Assembly (NCBI RefSeq): GCF_902506325.1
Contig: NZ_LR732328.1
Coordinates: 1,299,071-1,363,070, forward strand
DNA from: Limnobacter sp. 130
Lineage (GTDB): Bacteria > Pseudomonadota > Gammaproteobacteria > Burkholderiales > Burkholderiaceae_B
Length of the DNA stretch: 64,000 bases
Direction of reading: 5' to 3'
Part shown: positions 42,948 through 57,628 of the stretch, piece by piece
How positions within the stretch are numbered: the first letter of the stretch is position 1
Layout: every line of letters begins with the position of its first letter
Program-made: the position numbers and the translations under genes
Notes under the pieces: model-generated
The model's input: only the letters and a program-made list of their open reading frames with translations
Databases searched by the model: none
Told to the model about the DNA's origin: nothing

Positions 42948-44000
42948 ATGACCAACAAAGTGACCAGTAAAGCGTCCAACCTACCCAGCAACACGCCAAC
43001 GGCCCTGGCCAGTTGGATGCGCGGCCTTGCCCGCGAAATTGAACATCAAGGCTGCGATGCGCATGCCCTGTTTAGCGAAGCTGGGTTGGACTTTGATCTG
43101 TTGGACTCGCCCGAAGCCCGCTACCCCGTGCCCCAAACCACCCTGCTTTGGCAAAAAGCAGTGGCCCTTACCGGCGACGAAACATTGGGCATCAAGGCCA
43201 TTCGACACATTACCCCGGCCACGTTTCATGCCGTGGGCTTGAGTGTAATGGCCAGCGAAACCCTCGAACAGGCTTTTGGTCGCATGCGCCGATTTGTCGA
43301 CCTGGTCACCGATGCCAGCGAAATTGAGCTGCTCAGCACTGAACGCGAATTTGTTGTCGAATTGAAACTTAAAGATGATGCACAACCCGCGCACCAATCG
43401 ACCGATGGGTTTTTGTGCCTGCTGGCCAATGCAGGCAAAGGATTGGGCGACGCAAGCCTGGTACCGCTGCGTGTTGAACTAAGCCGCCCCGCACCCCAAG
43501 CGGGCAACCTGGACTTTTTTGAGAAAAGCTTTGCAGCACCACTGACGTTTGGCTGCAACACCATGCGGATTGTGTATGAACTCACCATGGTGCGTACCCG
43601 GCTTAAAGGCGCCAACACCCTGATTGCAGAACACCTGGACCAAGCCAGCCAAGCCGCAATCGACAGACTGAAACCCGCAAGCAGTGTGAGCAGGAAATTA
43701 CGCGACTGGGTCGCGAACCGCCTGCCCCAGGGTGCACCCAGTATTGAAGACGCAGCCACCTACATGAACATGAGTGCCCGGAACCTGCAACGCAAGCTGG
43801 CGGACGAAGGCACCAACCTGGCGGGGATTGTGGATGAAATCAGGCAAAGCGAAGCCATGCGCCGCTTGAAACAAAGCGGGGATTCTTTGACCGCCATCGC
43901 GCTGGACCTTGGCTTCTCCGATGCGTCTGCGTTCAGCCGGGCCTGCAAACGCTGGTTTGGCAAAAGCCCCAGCGACATTCGCGGGGCTCAGGCTTCCTGA
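42948..44000 (+). CDS. AraC-family regulator with Arabinose_bd-type domain
   Basis: 350 residues from ATG 42948. The N-terminal about 200 residues match the Arabinose_bd/OruR-type sensor (LFSEAGLDFDLLDSPEARYP, ALTGDETLGIKAIRHITPAT). The C-terminal AraC DNA-binding domain has NMSARNLQRKLADEGTNLA, MRRLKQSGDSLTAIALDLGF and SDASAFSRACKRWFGKSP. It is divergent from the desaturase gene and probably activates it in response to a lipid or a small molecule (inference). Confidence 0.9.
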   Translation: MTNKVTSKASNLPSNTPTALASWMRGLAREIEHQGCDAHALFSEAGLDFDLLDSPEARYPVPQTTLLWQKAVALTGDETLGIKAIRHITPATFHAVGLSVMASETLEQAFGRMRRFVDLVTDASEIELLSTEREFVVELKLKDDAQPAHQSTDGFLCLLANAGKGLGDASLVPLRVELSRPAPQAGNLDFFEKSFAAPLTFGCNTMRIVYELTMVRTRLKGANTLIAEHLDQASQAAIDRLKPASSVSRKLRDWVANRLPQGAPSIEDAATYMNMSARNLQRKLADEGTNLAGIVDEIRQSEAMRRLKQSGDSLTAIALDLGFSDASAFSRACKRWFGKSPSDIRGAQAS

Positions 44001-44007
44001 AGGGCCG

Positions 44008-44508
44008 TTAATTGATCGCGTCGTAGTGCGTGTACGCGGTGTAAGAACCACCTTTGTTCACAAGCAACACATCGTACTCAGTCCGTTTTTCCGGAAAATG
44101 CGGGTGTTCCATGCCGGGCGAACCCATGGGCATGGCGGGCACTGACAACCCCACCACATTGGCAGGCTTCTCGACCAACAGTTTTTTGATGTCCTCTGCA
44201 GGCACATGGCCCTCGATGGCGTAGCCCGCAATTTTGGCGCTGTGGCAACTGCCGTATTGCTGCGGCATGCCCAAAGCGGCCCGGAAAGAATCCGTGTTTT
44301 GTACATCATTCACCTTCACGGTGAAGCCATTTTCTTCCAGGTGCTCAACCCACTCCGAGCAGCAACCACAGGTGGGTGTTTTCCACACCTCGACAAAGTT
44401 GTCGCCTTGCTGGGCAACCTCAGCAGGCTTGTCGCTGCATGCCGCAATGACGACGGAACAACTCACCAGCAGTGCGCCCAACAAATAATTGGTTCGAAAT
44501 TTTTTCAT
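44008..44508 (-). CDS. DUF411 family metal-binding lipoprotein
   Basis: 166 residues. Lipobox VIAAC gives Cys24 after the signal region. KTPTCGCCSEWVEHLEENGF carries the C-x-C-C motif of the DUF411 family, often associated with copper or other metal resistance; GYAIEGHVPAEDIKKLL and GSPGMEHP follow. It is expected in the periplasm, attached to a membrane. No copper-efflux genes are in view. The 3' neighbour on the other strand is the AraC regulator. Confidence 0.87.
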   Translation of the reverse strand: MKKFRTNYLLGALLVSCSVVIAACSDKPAEVAQQGDNFVEVWKTPTCGCCSEWVEHLEENGFTVKVNDVQNTDSFRAALGMPQQYGSCHSAKIAGYAIEGHVPAEDIKKLLVEKPANVVGLSVPAMPMGSPGMEHPHFPEKRTEYDVLLVNKGGSYTAYTHYDAIN

Positions 44509-44512
44509 TGAA

Positions 44513-45172
44513 TCAATCCACGTTAAATTCTGTATCTATAAGACCCGGCAGCACCAATCGAGCCAAATCGCCGGTTTTTAGAGCCCCAACGCCCTCGGGA
44601 GTTCCGGTAAAAATCAGATCCCCCTCCTGCAAGGTAAACACCTGGCTTAAATAACGCACAATGAATGGAATCGGAAACAACATTTTTCGCACATCGCCGT
44701 GCTGCCGAATTTGCCCATTCAAATGCATTTGAAACTCAATGTTATGGGGGTGCTCAATGTGCTCGGCAGGAACAAACTGGGTCACCGTGGCCGCACAATC
44801 AAAACCCTTGGCGACCGCCCAAGGTAACCCACCTTGCTTGGCTTTGCTCTGCAAATCACGGGCAGTCAAATCCAGCCCCAGACCATAGCCCGCAATGTGT
44901 TTCAAGGCTTTGTCCTCTGCAATGTTTTTTCCGCCTTGCCCCACCAGCAAAACCAATTCTGTCTCGTAGTGAACATCGCTGGAATGCGCAGGCAACACGA
45001 TCGGCGTACCGGGCGGGTGCAGGGCCGAGGTGGGCTTGATAAACACCACCGGGTCTTCTTCAGGACGATTGCCCAATTCTGCAATGTGTGCCGCGTAATT
45101 GCGACCAATGCAGAAAATATTGCGAACCTGGACGGCTTTGGCTTGCTGGGCAAGCAGGGTAATGTGGGGCAT
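44513..45172 (-). CDS. Fumarylacetoacetate hydrolase family protein
   Basis: 219 residues with FAH metal motifs: NIFCIGRNYAAHIAELGN, the catalytic loop VVFIKPTSALHPPGTPIVLP, HYETELVLLVGQGG near 70 and DLIFTGTPEGVGAL near 190. Family members act on acylpyruvates, oxaloacetate or catechol-derived acids. The small size is typical of acylpyruvate hydrolase/YcgM. It is followed five bp later by the DUF411 gene; no aromatic pathway is near, so the substrate is open. Confidence 0.9.
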   Translation of the reverse strand: MPHITLLAQQAKAVQVRNIFCIGRNYAAHIAELGNRPEEDPVVFIKPTSALHPPGTPIVLPAHSSDVHYETELVLLVGQGGKNIAEDKALKHIAGYGLGLDLTARDLQSKAKQGGLPWAVAKGFDCAATVTQFVPAEHIEHPHNIEFQMHLNGQIRQHGDVRKMLFPIPFIVRYLSQVFTLQEGDLIFTGTPEGVGALKTGDLARLVLPGLIDTEFNVD

Positions 45173-45274
45173 CAGGTGTCCTTAAAACGAAATCGATGAG
45201 TTTGATATTGCCCTAAGCTGACACAATGTGCACTTCGGTTAAATACCTGCTTCTTTCAGGGAAGGCCTGAAACG

Positions 45275-45309
45275 AAAAAAGCCTGTAACCGTTAAAGTCA
45301 CAGGCTTTT
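45275..45309 (-). terminator. Rho-independent terminator after ssb
   Basis: AAAAGCCTGT (45277-45286) / ACAGGCTTTT (45300-45309), 13-nt loop, with six U on the minus strand (45275-45280 complement). It lies 20 bp downstream of the ssb stop. Confidence 0.8.
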
Positions 45310-45329
45310 CTCGCGTGCCGGGTATTCAG

Positions 45330-45833
45330 TTAAAACGGAATATCGTCATCCAGATCAGCAACACTTTGTGGGGCTGAGCGCTGAGGCGCTGGCGCGGAAG
45401 AGCGCATGCTGCTGCCACCCGAGCTGCGGCTTGGTGCGGGTGACTGATCAAAGTCATCCCCACCACCCATGGACGAACCACCGCCACCACCGCCGCTTTC
45501 ACGGCCGCCGAGCAATTGCATTTGGTCTGCAATAATTTCAGTGGTGTATTTGTCCACACCCGACTGGTCTTGCCACTTGCGGGTTTTCAAACGACCCTCG
45601 ATGTACACAGAACGGCCTTTCTTGCAGTATTCGCCGGCAATTTCAGCCAAGCGACCATAAATGACCACGCGGTGCCATTCAGTTTCTTCGCGCTTTTCGC
45701 CCGTATTTTTGTCTTTCCAGTTGCTGGAAGTGGCCAATGCAAGATTCACAACGGCGCCGCCGTCGGGCAAATAGCGCACGTCGGGATCTTTACCCAAATT
45801 ACCCACCAGAATTACCTTGTTTACTGAGGCCAT
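45330..45833 (-). CDS. ssb: Single-stranded DNA-binding protein
   Basis: 167 residues. OB domain [20 protein letters not shown], then [20 protein letters not shown] and [14 protein letters not shown]; then a Gly/Ser-rich linker and the acidic tip DLDDDIPF that recruits partner proteins. It follows the MFS gene on the same strand and lies near uvrA, as in many Betaproteobacteria. Confidence 0.97.
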   Translation of the reverse strand: MASVNKVILVGNLGKDPDVRYLPDGGAVVNLALATSSNWKDKNTGEKREETEWHRVVIYGRLAEIAGEYCKKGRSVYIEGRLKTRKWQDQSGVDKYTTEIIADQMQLLGGRESGGGGGGSSMGGGDDFDQSPAPSRSSGGSSMRSSAPAPQRSAPQSVADLDDDIPF

Positions 45834-45906
45834 GGAATGAATTGCTCCTTAGATTCTTGAAATATGTCTTGAAATGCGCCCCGAAGGGACTGCAGTAATT
45901 GGGCTA

Positions 45907-47181
45907 TTAGTGGCTTGCCGGGTTGCCCACCGGCTCACTGACTGGTGCAACACTTGCTGAGCGTGGCGGCAAGGCTTTGATACCCATCGCCAATAAGAAC
46001 CACACCACAACCAACAGCAACACACCCTCGAATACGCCCTGTGCACCCAAGTGACGAAATACCAAACCACCCAGTGCGCCACCGGCGAAAAGCCCAAGCG
46101 CTTGAGAAGTATTATATACACCCAATGCCAAACCCCGGTGACTGAGGGGTGCCACTCGTGACACCCACGAGGGAAGGGTAGCCTCGAGCAAATTGAAACC
46201 CACAAAGTAGGCCAACAACAGCAAAACCACCACCCAGCCTTGCTGTGCAAACAGAACGAGGCCAAGTAGCACCAAGCCCATCAGCCCGATTGAACCCAGT
46301 TTGACCTGCTTGGTTTTGGCTTTTTTTTCTGACCAAACCATCAATGGCACCATCAGCACAAACGAGCCCAGCACCACGGGCAGGTAAACCTTCCAGTGTT
46401 CAGCCAAGGGCAAACCCAAACCGCTGAGCAGCAAACTGGGCACCACGACAAACAGGGACATTTGGGTCAAGTGCAGGGTAAAAATACCCAGGTTCAAACG
46501 CAACAGGTCGGGTTTGGTCAGTACCGCCCAACCGTCAGCAAAACTGCCCTTGAGTTTCGCTTCCTGGTCGGCCAAATTCGGCGTGGGCAGCAGCCAAATC
46601 ACAACGGCAATTCCAAAAATACTGAGCACGCCAGTGATGGCAAAAAGACCGCTCAATCCAAAAAACTTGTACAACACCGGTGAGAACACCAAAGACAAGG
46701 CAAATGTAACGCCAATTGATGCGCCGATCATGGCCATGCCTTTGGAGCGCACTTCGTCACGGGTCACGTCGGCCAACAAAGCCGACAAGGCCGCTGAAAT
46801 GGCGCCAGCCCCTTGCAGGGCCCTTGCCCACACCAGTTGCTCGACCGTTTCGGCCACATAACCCAGCCAGCAACCCGCGGCAAACAGCAACAGGCCGCCA
46901 ATAATAATGGGCTTTCTGCCCAGTTTGTCTGAGGCCCAACCCAGCGGAATTTGCATACAGGCCTGCGCCAGGCCGTAAATACCCATGGCAAAACCCACCA
47001 GGCTTAAATTGTCACCACCGGGCATGCCTGCCGCGTGCAGGGAAAAAACCGGCAAAATCATGAACATGCCAAACATGCGCAAGGCATAAATGCTGGCCAG
47101 CCACCCAGCGGCTTTTCGCTCGGCAGGCAACATTTTGAATGCGTCGGGGGCTGCGGTACGGCTCACGGTCTTGCGGCTCAT
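45907..47181 (-). CDS. Major facilitator superfamily transporter (12 TM)
   Basis: 424 residues with about 12 hydrophobic helices. The MFS loop motif is GWASDKLGRKPIIIGG near residue 82, with QIPLGW before it; the second half has a matching repeat beginning VVLGSFVLMVPLMVWSEKK. The drug-efflux-like loop LEATLPSWVSRVAPLSHRG is visible. It is located between ssb and uvrA, on the ssb strand, a common betaproteobacterial arrangement. Substrate unknown. Confidence 0.9.
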   Translation of the reverse strand: MSRKTVSRTAAPDAFKMLPAERKAAGWLASIYALRMFGMFMILPVFSLHAAGMPGGDNLSLVGFAMGIYGLAQACMQIPLGWASDKLGRKPIIIGGLLLFAAGCWLGYVAETVEQLVWARALQGAGAISAALSALLADVTRDEVRSKGMAMIGASIGVTFALSLVFSPVLYKFFGLSGLFAITGVLSIFGIAVVIWLLPTPNLADQEAKLKGSFADGWAVLTKPDLLRLNLGIFTLHLTQMSLFVVVPSLLLSGLGLPLAEHWKVYLPVVLGSFVLMVPLMVWSEKKAKTKQVKLGSIGLMGLVLLGLVLFAQQGWVVVLLLLAYFVGFNLLEATLPSWVSRVAPLSHRGLALGVYNTSQALGLFAGGALGGLVFRHLGAQGVFEGVLLLVVVWFLLAMGIKALPPRSASVAPVSEPVGNPASH

Positions 47182-47237
47182 GTGTGATTGAAATTCAAGG
47201 GCTTGAACTACCCGTGCGGATGTGTTGATCCAGGAAA

Positions 47238-47253
47238 CCGTCTATAGTATCAG
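47238..47253. promoter_or_regulatory. Degenerate LexA (SOS) box before uvrA
   Basis: CCGT-CTATAGTA-TCAG has the CTGT-N8-ACAG architecture with one mismatch in each half-site. It overlaps a TATAGT (47243-47248) that could be the -10, 31 bp before the uvrA ATG. uvrA is a classical SOS gene, which makes the site plausible but not proven. Confidence 0.35.
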
Positions 47254-47283
47254 GTTGGCCGCTGATTCCATTTGTTGTACCGC

Positions 47284-50178
47284 ATGAACTCCATTCGCAT
47301 TCGTGGCGCTAGAACCCACAACCTGAAAAACATTTCACTCGACCTGCCCCGCGATTCGCTCGTGGTGCTGACCGGGCTGTCCGGCTCGGGCAAATCCAGC
47401 CTGGCTTTCGACACCCTGTATGCCGAAGGCCAACGCCGTTACGTCGAAAGTTTGTCGGCCTATGCACGCCAGTTCTTGCAGCTAATGGAAAAACCCGATG
47501 TGGACTTGATCGAAGGGCTGTCACCTGCCATTTCCATCGAGCAAAAGGCCACCAGCCACAATCCGCGTTCCACTGTGGGCACGGTGACTGAAATTCACGA
47601 TTACCTGCGCCTGTTGTTTGCCCGTGCGGGCACGCCGCGTTGCCCCGAGCACGACATGGAACTGAGCGTGCAAACTGTGTCGGAAATGGTGGACACGGTA
47701 TTGGGCTGGCCCGAAGAAGCACGCATCATGATTTTGGCGCCCGTGTTGAACCAGCGCAAAGGCGAGCATGTCGATTTGCTCAACGACCTGCGCGCACAAG
47801 GCTTTGTGCGTATTCGGCTGAAGAAAGGCCCCCAGGACGCACCGGAAATTCTGGAACTGGACAAGCTGCCCCCGCTGGACAAGCACCACAAACACAACCT
47901 GGATGTCGTGGTCGACCGTTTGAAAGTGCGCGTGGACGCCCGCCAGCGTTTGGCTGAAAGCTTCGAGACTGCCCTGCGATTAAGCGACGGCAAGGCCGTG
48001 GCCGTGAACCTGGACACCAACACCGAAACCGTGTTTTCCAGCAAGTTTGCCTGCCCGGTGTGCGACTACAGCTTGACCGAGCTTGAACCCCGTTTGTTCT
48101 CGTTCAACAACCCGGCAGGTGCCTGCCCCGTTTGCGATGGCTTGGGTCACGAAACTTTTTTCGATCCGCTGCGTGTGGTGGCTCACCCCGATATTTCACT
48201 GGCTGCTGGCGCGATCAGCGGCTGGGATCGCCGCAATGCACTTTACTACCAGATGATTCAAAGCCTGGCGGCGCATTACGGCTTTGACCCGGAATCGGCC
48301 TGGAATGAATTGCCTGACGATGTTCAACAGGTGGTGTTGTATGGTTCGGGCAGTGAACAAATTACGTTTACTTACTTAAGCGAACGCAGCAAACCGGTTG
48401 CAAAAACCCATGCCTTCGAAGGCATATTGCCCAACCTGACCCGCCGCCACCGCGACACCGATTCCTCCGCTGTGCGAGATGAACTCGGTAAATTAATGGC
48501 CGTGCGCAGTTGCCAGGCCTGCCAGGGTTCGCGCCTGAAAACCGGTGCACGCCATGTGTTCATTGGCGAGCACGATCACCGCAAGGCCTTGCACCAGGTC
48601 ACTGAATTGCCCATTCACAAGGCACTCAGCTATTTCGAGTCCATGCAAATGCATGGTGCAAAAGGACAAATCGCCGAAAAAATTGTGGTGGAAATCAAGG
48701 CACGCTTGCAGTTCCTGAATGATGTCGGACTGAACTACCTCACGCTGAACCGCAGTGCGGATACGCTGAGCGGCGGAGAAAGCCAACGCATTCGATTGGC
48801 CAGCCAAATTGGTTCTGGCCTCACCGGCGTGATGTATGTGCTGGACGAGCCTTCCATTGGCTTGCACCAGCGCGACAATGACCGTCTGATTCAAACCCTG
48901 TTGCGCCTTAAAAATTTGGGCAACACCGTGCTGGTCGTAGAACACGACGAGGACGCAATTCGCTGTGCCGATTACGTGGTCGACATGGGCCCAGGTGCCG
49001 GTGAACATGGCGGGCAAGTGGTTGCACAAGGTACACCTGCTGAAATTTTGGCAAGCCCGGAATCGCTGACCGGCCAGTATTTAAATGGCAAACGAAAAAT
49101 TGAACGCTTAAGCCCACTACGCAAGCCCGACCCAGCGCGCACACTGACCATTCACAACGCCACTGGCAACAATTTGAAAGACGTCACTGCCAATATTCCG
49201 GTGGGTTTGTTTGTGTGTGTCACTGGTGTTTCAGGTTCGGGCAAATCAACGCTGATCAACGACACCTTGCTGGCTGAGGCTGCGCACCAGCTAAACCGTG
49301 CGCACAGGGAAGGCGCACCGCACAGCCACATCAGCGGGCTTGAGCATTTCGACAAAGTCATTGCCGTGGACCAAAGCCCGATTGGCCGCACACCACGCAG
49401 CAACCCAGCCACCTACACGGGTTTGTTCACACCGATTCGTGAGTTGTTCGCCGGCGTGCCCGCATCGCGTGAGCGCGGATACGACGTGGGCCGCTTTTCA
49501 TTCAATGTGAAAGGTGGTCGCTGTGAGGCCTGTCAGGGCGACGGCGTGGTGAAAGTGGAAATGCACTTTCTACCCGACCTGTACGTACCTTGCGACGTGT
49601 GCCACGGCAAACGCTATAACCGCGAAACACTTGAAATTTTGTACCGCGGAAAAAGTATTGCCGAGGTGCTGGAACTGACCGTTGAACAGGCACTGGAAGT
49701 ATTTTCTGCGGTGCCCAATATTGCACGCAAACTGCAAACCCTGATTGATGTGGGCTTGGGTTATATACGCCTTGGGCAATCTGCCACCACGCTTTCCGGT
49801 GGTGAAGCACAGCGTGTGAAGTTGTCGCTTGAATTGTCGAAACGCGACACAGGCAAAACGCTTTACATTCTCGATGAGCCCACTACCGGCCTGCACTTTC
49901 ACGACATTGCCATGCTGCTGAAAGTATTGAACCCACTGGTGGAACAGGGCAACACTGTGCTGGTGATCGAACACAACCTGGATGTGATCAAGTGTGCCGA
50001 TTGGGTACTGGACATGGGGCCGGAAGGTGGTGACAACGGTGGCATGTTAATCGCCGAGGGCACGCCCATGGACATTGCGAAAAATTCAAACAGCCACACC
50101 GGGAAATTTTTGGCACGCTTTTACAACGACGAAGCCGAACCCACCAAGCCCACTCGAAAGACCACGCGGAGCGCCTGA
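47284..50178 (+). CDS. uvrA: Excinuclease ABC subunit A
   Basis: 964 residues from ATG 47284 ([13 protein letters not shown]). Two ABC modules: Walker [20 protein letters not shown] near 29 and [19 protein letters not shown] near 645; ABC signatures [14 protein letters not shown] and [14 protein letters not shown]. Zinc-binding cysteines in CPVCDYSL...CPVCDGLG and CEACQGDG...CDVCHGKR. It recognises bulky DNA lesions in nucleotide excision repair. It is divergent from the MFS gene. Confidence 0.98.
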   Translation: MNSIRIRGARTHNLKNISLDLPRDSLVVLTGLSGSGKSSLAFDTLYAEGQRRYVESLSAYARQFLQLMEKPDVDLIEGLSPAISIEQKATSHNPRSTVGTVTEIHDYLRLLFARAGTPRCPEHDMELSVQTVSEMVDTVLGWPEEARIMILAPVLNQRKGEHVDLLNDLRAQGFVRIRLKKGPQDAPEILELDKLPPLDKHHKHNLDVVVDRLKVRVDARQRLAESFETALRLSDGKAVAVNLDTNTETVFSSKFACPVCDYSLTELEPRLFSFNNPAGACPVCDGLGHETFFDPLRVVAHPDISLAAGAISGWDRRNALYYQMIQSLAAHYGFDPESAWNELPDDVQQVVLYGSGSEQITFTYLSERSKPVAKTHAFEGILPNLTRRHRDTDSSAVRDELGKLMAVRSCQACQGSRLKTGARHVFIGEHDHRKALHQVTELPIHKALSYFESMQMHGAKGQIAEKIVVEIKARLQFLNDVGLNYLTLNRSADTLSGGESQRIRLASQIGSGLTGVMYVLDEPSIGLHQRDNDRLIQTLLRLKNLGNTVLVVEHDEDAIRCADYVVDMGPGAGEHGGQVVAQGTPAEILASPESLTGQYLNGKRKIERLSPLRKPDPARTLTIHNATGNNLKDVTANIPVGLFVCVTGVSGSGKSTLINDTLLAEAAHQLNRAHREGAPHSHISGLEHFDKVIAVDQSPIGRTPRSNPATYTGLFTPIRELFAGVPASRERGYDVGRFSFNVKGGRCEACQGDGVVKVEMHFLPDLYVPCDVCHGKRYNRETLEILYRGKSIAEVLELTVEQALEVFSAVPNIARKLQTLIDVGLGYIRLGQSATTLSGGEAQRVKLSLELSKRDTGKTLYILDEPTTGLHFHDIAMLLKVLNPLVEQGNTVLVIEHNLDVIKCADWVLDMGPEGGDNGGMLIAEGTPMDIAKNSNSHTGKFLARFYNDEAEPTKPTRKTTRSA

Positions 50179-50237
50179 AAAAAACCGGAAAAGCAAGTCA
50201 TGTACAATAGGGGGTTCTTTCAAGCAGTGGGAGCACC

Positions 50238-51140
50238 ATGAACGAACAACTCGAAACCCTATTCAAATACATCGAACCAGCCAAACTGCTGGACCTCGGC
50301 CTTCAAGCCACCAAATTCATCCTAGTCATCATCGTTGCACTGATCGTGCTGCGACTGGTTAAAGCCGCCATTGACCGGGTGGGCAAACGCATGCAAAGCC
50401 GTAGCTCCACACTGGACGATCAAAAACGAGTTGAAACCCTGACACGCGTTTTGAAGTACGTGTCCAATGTGGTCATCTTGCTCTTGGGCTCACTGATTGC
50501 GCTGGGCACCATCGGCATTTCAATTGCCCCAGTGCTGGCCGCAGCAGGTGTCGTGGGCTTGGCCGTTGGTTTTGGTGCACAAAGTTTGGTGAAAGATTAT
50601 TTCACGGGTGTTGTGCTGTTGATCGAGAACCAGATTCGCGCAGGCGACTTCATTGAGGTCGGCGGGAAAAGCGGCACCGTGGAAAACGTGACCTTGCGCT
50701 ACGTTCGCATGCGCGATGCACACGGCAATGTGCACTTTGTACCCAATGGTCAAATTGATTCGGTCACCAACTCCACCATGGACTTTGCCTATGCTGTTGT
50801 TGATGTTGGAATCGCCTACAAGGAAGATGTGGAAGGTGCCATTCAAGTGATGCAGAAAGTGGGCACTGAATTGGCCGAAGACAAAGAATGGGGCGTCAAA
50901 ATTACCGAACCCATGGCAACTTTCGGCGTTCAGGAGTTAGCCGATTCCGCGGTAATTGTTCGCGTTCGGTTCAAAACCACACCGGGCGATCAATGGGGCG
51001 TGCGCCGCGAATACAACAAACGCATCAAAGCGGCGTTTGACAATGTGGGCATTGAAATTCCATTTCCACATGTCACGATGTACCCTGGTGCAGGCGTGGA
51101 AATTGGTGGTTCAACAACCCCCCAGATTTCATCGAACTAA
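50238..51140 (+). CDS. MscS-family mechanosensitive ion channel
   Basis: 300 residues, close to E. coli MscS. Three membrane segments within the first 115 residues; the pore helix AAAGVVGLAVGFGAQSLVKD and GVVLLIENQIRAGDFIEVGG mark the channel and beta domain; the C-terminal part holds the GVRREYNKRIKAAFDNVGIE alpha/beta segment. It releases solutes under hypo-osmotic shock. GGGAGC lies before ATG 50238. A TACAAT at 50203-50208 may be its -10. Confidence 0.93.
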   Translation: MNEQLETLFKYIEPAKLLDLGLQATKFILVIIVALIVLRLVKAAIDRVGKRMQSRSSTLDDQKRVETLTRVLKYVSNVVILLLGSLIALGTIGISIAPVLAAAGVVGLAVGFGAQSLVKDYFTGVVLLIENQIRAGDFIEVGGKSGTVENVTLRYVRMRDAHGNVHFVPNGQIDSVTNSTMDFAYAVVDVGIAYKEDVEGAIQVMQKVGTELAEDKEWGVKITEPMATFGVQELADSAVIVRVRFKTTPGDQWGVRREYNKRIKAAFDNVGIEIPFPHVTMYPGAGVEIGGSTTPQISSN

Positions 51141-51174
51141 GAAAATCGTCAGGACTCAATACGGTCCAGAAAAC

Positions 51175-51208
51175 AAAAAGCCGCTGATCGAAATCAGCGG
51201 CTTTTTTT
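51175..51208. terminator. Bidirectional terminator between mscS and gltD
   Basis: GCCGCTGAT (51180-51188) / ATCAGCGGC (51193-51201), 4-nt loop CGAA, with five A on the left and seven T on the right. It terminates mscS on the plus strand and gltD on the minus strand. Confidence 0.93.
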
Positions 51209-51229
51209 GGCCTTCCAACAAACAGCAAA

Positions 51230-52717
51230 TTAACGTGGAAGTACGGTGGCGCCCATCAGGAACTCGTCCACTTCACGTGCAGCCTGACGGCCTTCGCGAA
51301 TGGCCCACACCACCAAAGACTGACCACGGCGCATGTCACCCGCAGCGTAAACTTTGTCAACATTGGTGCGGTAGCAGCCTTCACCATCAGTGGTGGCTTT
51401 GGCGTTACCACGGTTGTCTTTCTCAACACCGAAAGCATCAAGAATACTTTTCGCGGGGTTGGTAAAGCCCATGGCAAACAACACCAAATCGGCCTCGACC
51501 ATGAACTCTGAACCTGCAATTTCCTGCATCTTCATTTGGCCGGTGGCTTCGTCTTTCACCCATTCAACCTTGGCACACTTGGCAGCTTTTACGTTGCCTT
51601 TGCCATCGTCGATGAATTCTTTGGTGGTCACCGCCCAGTCACGTGCCACACCTTCTTCGTGTGAAGAAGAAGTGCGCATTTTCATGGGCCAGTAAGGCCA
51701 AACCAAAGGCTTGTTTTCTTCTTCGGGTGGCTGGGGCATCAATTCAATTTGGGTAACCTGCTTGGCACCGTGGCGGTTGGATGTACCCACGCAATCGGAA
51801 CCCGTATCGCCACCACCAATCACGAGCACGCTTTTCTTCGTGGCCATGATTTGGTCTTTCAATTTGTCACCGGCATTGACGCGGTTTTGCAGTGGCAAAA
51901 ACTCCATTGCAAAGTGAACGCCGTTCAACTGACGACCCGGAATTGGCAAGTCGCGGGGCACCTCTGAACCACCAGTCAAAATCACGGCGTCAAACTGTGC
52001 CATCAATTCTTTCGGGGTAATGGTTTCGCGTGCCAGGTTGGTGATGCCACCCTCTGCCAGTTTTTCGCCCACAAACACGCCTGCTTTAAACGCAACGCCT
52101 TCGGCCTGCATTTGCTCAACGCGACGATCAATGTGGAATTTTTCCATTTTGAAATCAGGGATGCCATAACGCAGCAAACCACCAATGCGGTCGTTCTTTT
52201 CGAACACGGTGACATCGTGGCCAACACGTGCCAGCTGCTGTGCAGCCGCCATGCCCGCGGGGCCTGAACCCACTACCGCCACTTTCTTGCCGGTTTTTTG
52301 GGCGGGTGCCTGTGGCACCACCCAGTTGTTTTCCCAGCCCTTGTCGATAATCGCATGCTCAATGCTTTTGATACCAACCGGGTCTTCATTGATTCCCAAG
52401 GTGCATGCTGCTTCGCACGGTGCGGGGCAGATACGGCCCGTGAACTCGGGGAAGTTGTTGGTGCTGTGCAGGGTGTGCAACGCCGCTTTCCAGTCTTGCT
52501 TGTAAACAAGATCGTTGAAGTCGGGAATGATGTTGTTCACTGGGCAGCCGTTGTTACAAAACGGAATGCCGCAATCCATACAACGTGCGCCTTGAATTTT
52601 GGCTTCGTCGTCGTTCAGCGTAATAACAAATTCTTTGTAGTGTTTGACGCGTTTTTCAGGGGCCTCACTGGCTTCCTTCAAACGCTCAAATTCCATAAAT
52701 CCTGTGACCTTTCCCAT
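51230..52717 (-). CDS. gltD: Glutamate synthase (NADPH) small subunit
   Basis: 495 residues. N-terminal cysteines [17 protein letters not shown] near 42 and [12 protein letters not shown] near 95 bind two 4Fe-4S clusters; FAD motif [16 protein letters not shown] near 149; NADPH motif [17 protein letters not shown] near 297. It passes electrons from NADPH to GltB for glutamine plus 2-oxoglutarate to two glutamate. ATG 52717 has AGGA upstream; gltB ends 30 bp before it, so they form one operon. Confidence 0.97.
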   Translation of the reverse strand: MGKVTGFMEFERLKEASEAPEKRVKHYKEFVITLNDDEAKIQGARCMDCGIPFCNNGCPVNNIIPDFNDLVYKQDWKAALHTLHSTNNFPEFTGRICPAPCEAACTLGINEDPVGIKSIEHAIIDKGWENNWVVPQAPAQKTGKKVAVVGSGPAGMAAAQQLARVGHDVTVFEKNDRIGGLLRYGIPDFKMEKFHIDRRVEQMQAEGVAFKAGVFVGEKLAEGGITNLARETITPKELMAQFDAVILTGGSEVPRDLPIPGRQLNGVHFAMEFLPLQNRVNAGDKLKDQIMATKKSVLVIGGGDTGSDCVGTSNRHGAKQVTQIELMPQPPEEENKPLVWPYWPMKMRTSSSHEEGVARDWAVTTKEFIDDGKGNVKAAKCAKVEWVKDEATGQMKMQEIAGSEFMVEADLVLFAMGFTNPAKSILDAFGVEKDNRGNAKATTDGEGCYRTNVDKVYAAGDMRRGQSLVVWAIREGRQAAREVDEFLMGATVLPR

Positions 52718-52747
52718 TTTTCTAAATCCTCGTTAACAGGTTGGTTC

Positions 52748-57472
<4,725 letters not shown>

Positions 57473-57538
57473 GGAAAAGCCCCTGATTTCGGTACGTGGG
57501 ACACTTTACTGCAGCGCGGCAAGATTCTCAAGAAAAAT

Positions 57539-57560
57539 AAAAGGGGTCTGACCCCATTTT
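57539..57560. repeat. REP-like GGGGTC/GACCCC hairpin beside the transposase-like gene
   Basis: GGGGTC (57543-57548), T, GACCCC (57550-57555), extended by AAAA on the left and TTTT after one A. The GGGGTC(T/A)GACCCC palindrome recurs next to Y1/REP-associated transposases in many bacteria. It also has terminator geometry. Two AATTAGGG copies follow at 57575-57582 and 57589-57596 (14-bp period). Confidence 0.55.
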
Positions 57561-57628
57561 AAGCACCCCATCAAAATTAGGGCCTAAGAATTAGGGACAC
57601 ACCAATTAAATTCATATGTTTCGTGCAC

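Noticed and set aside
45834-45906. SOS box before ssb
   Set aside because: No CTGT-N8-ACAG-like sequence is present in this interval.
57539-57560. Hairpin as the terminator of the transposase-like gene only
   Set aside because: It has terminator geometry, but the GGGGTC palindrome next to a RAYT-like gene better fits a REP remnant; both readings were kept in the repeat entry.
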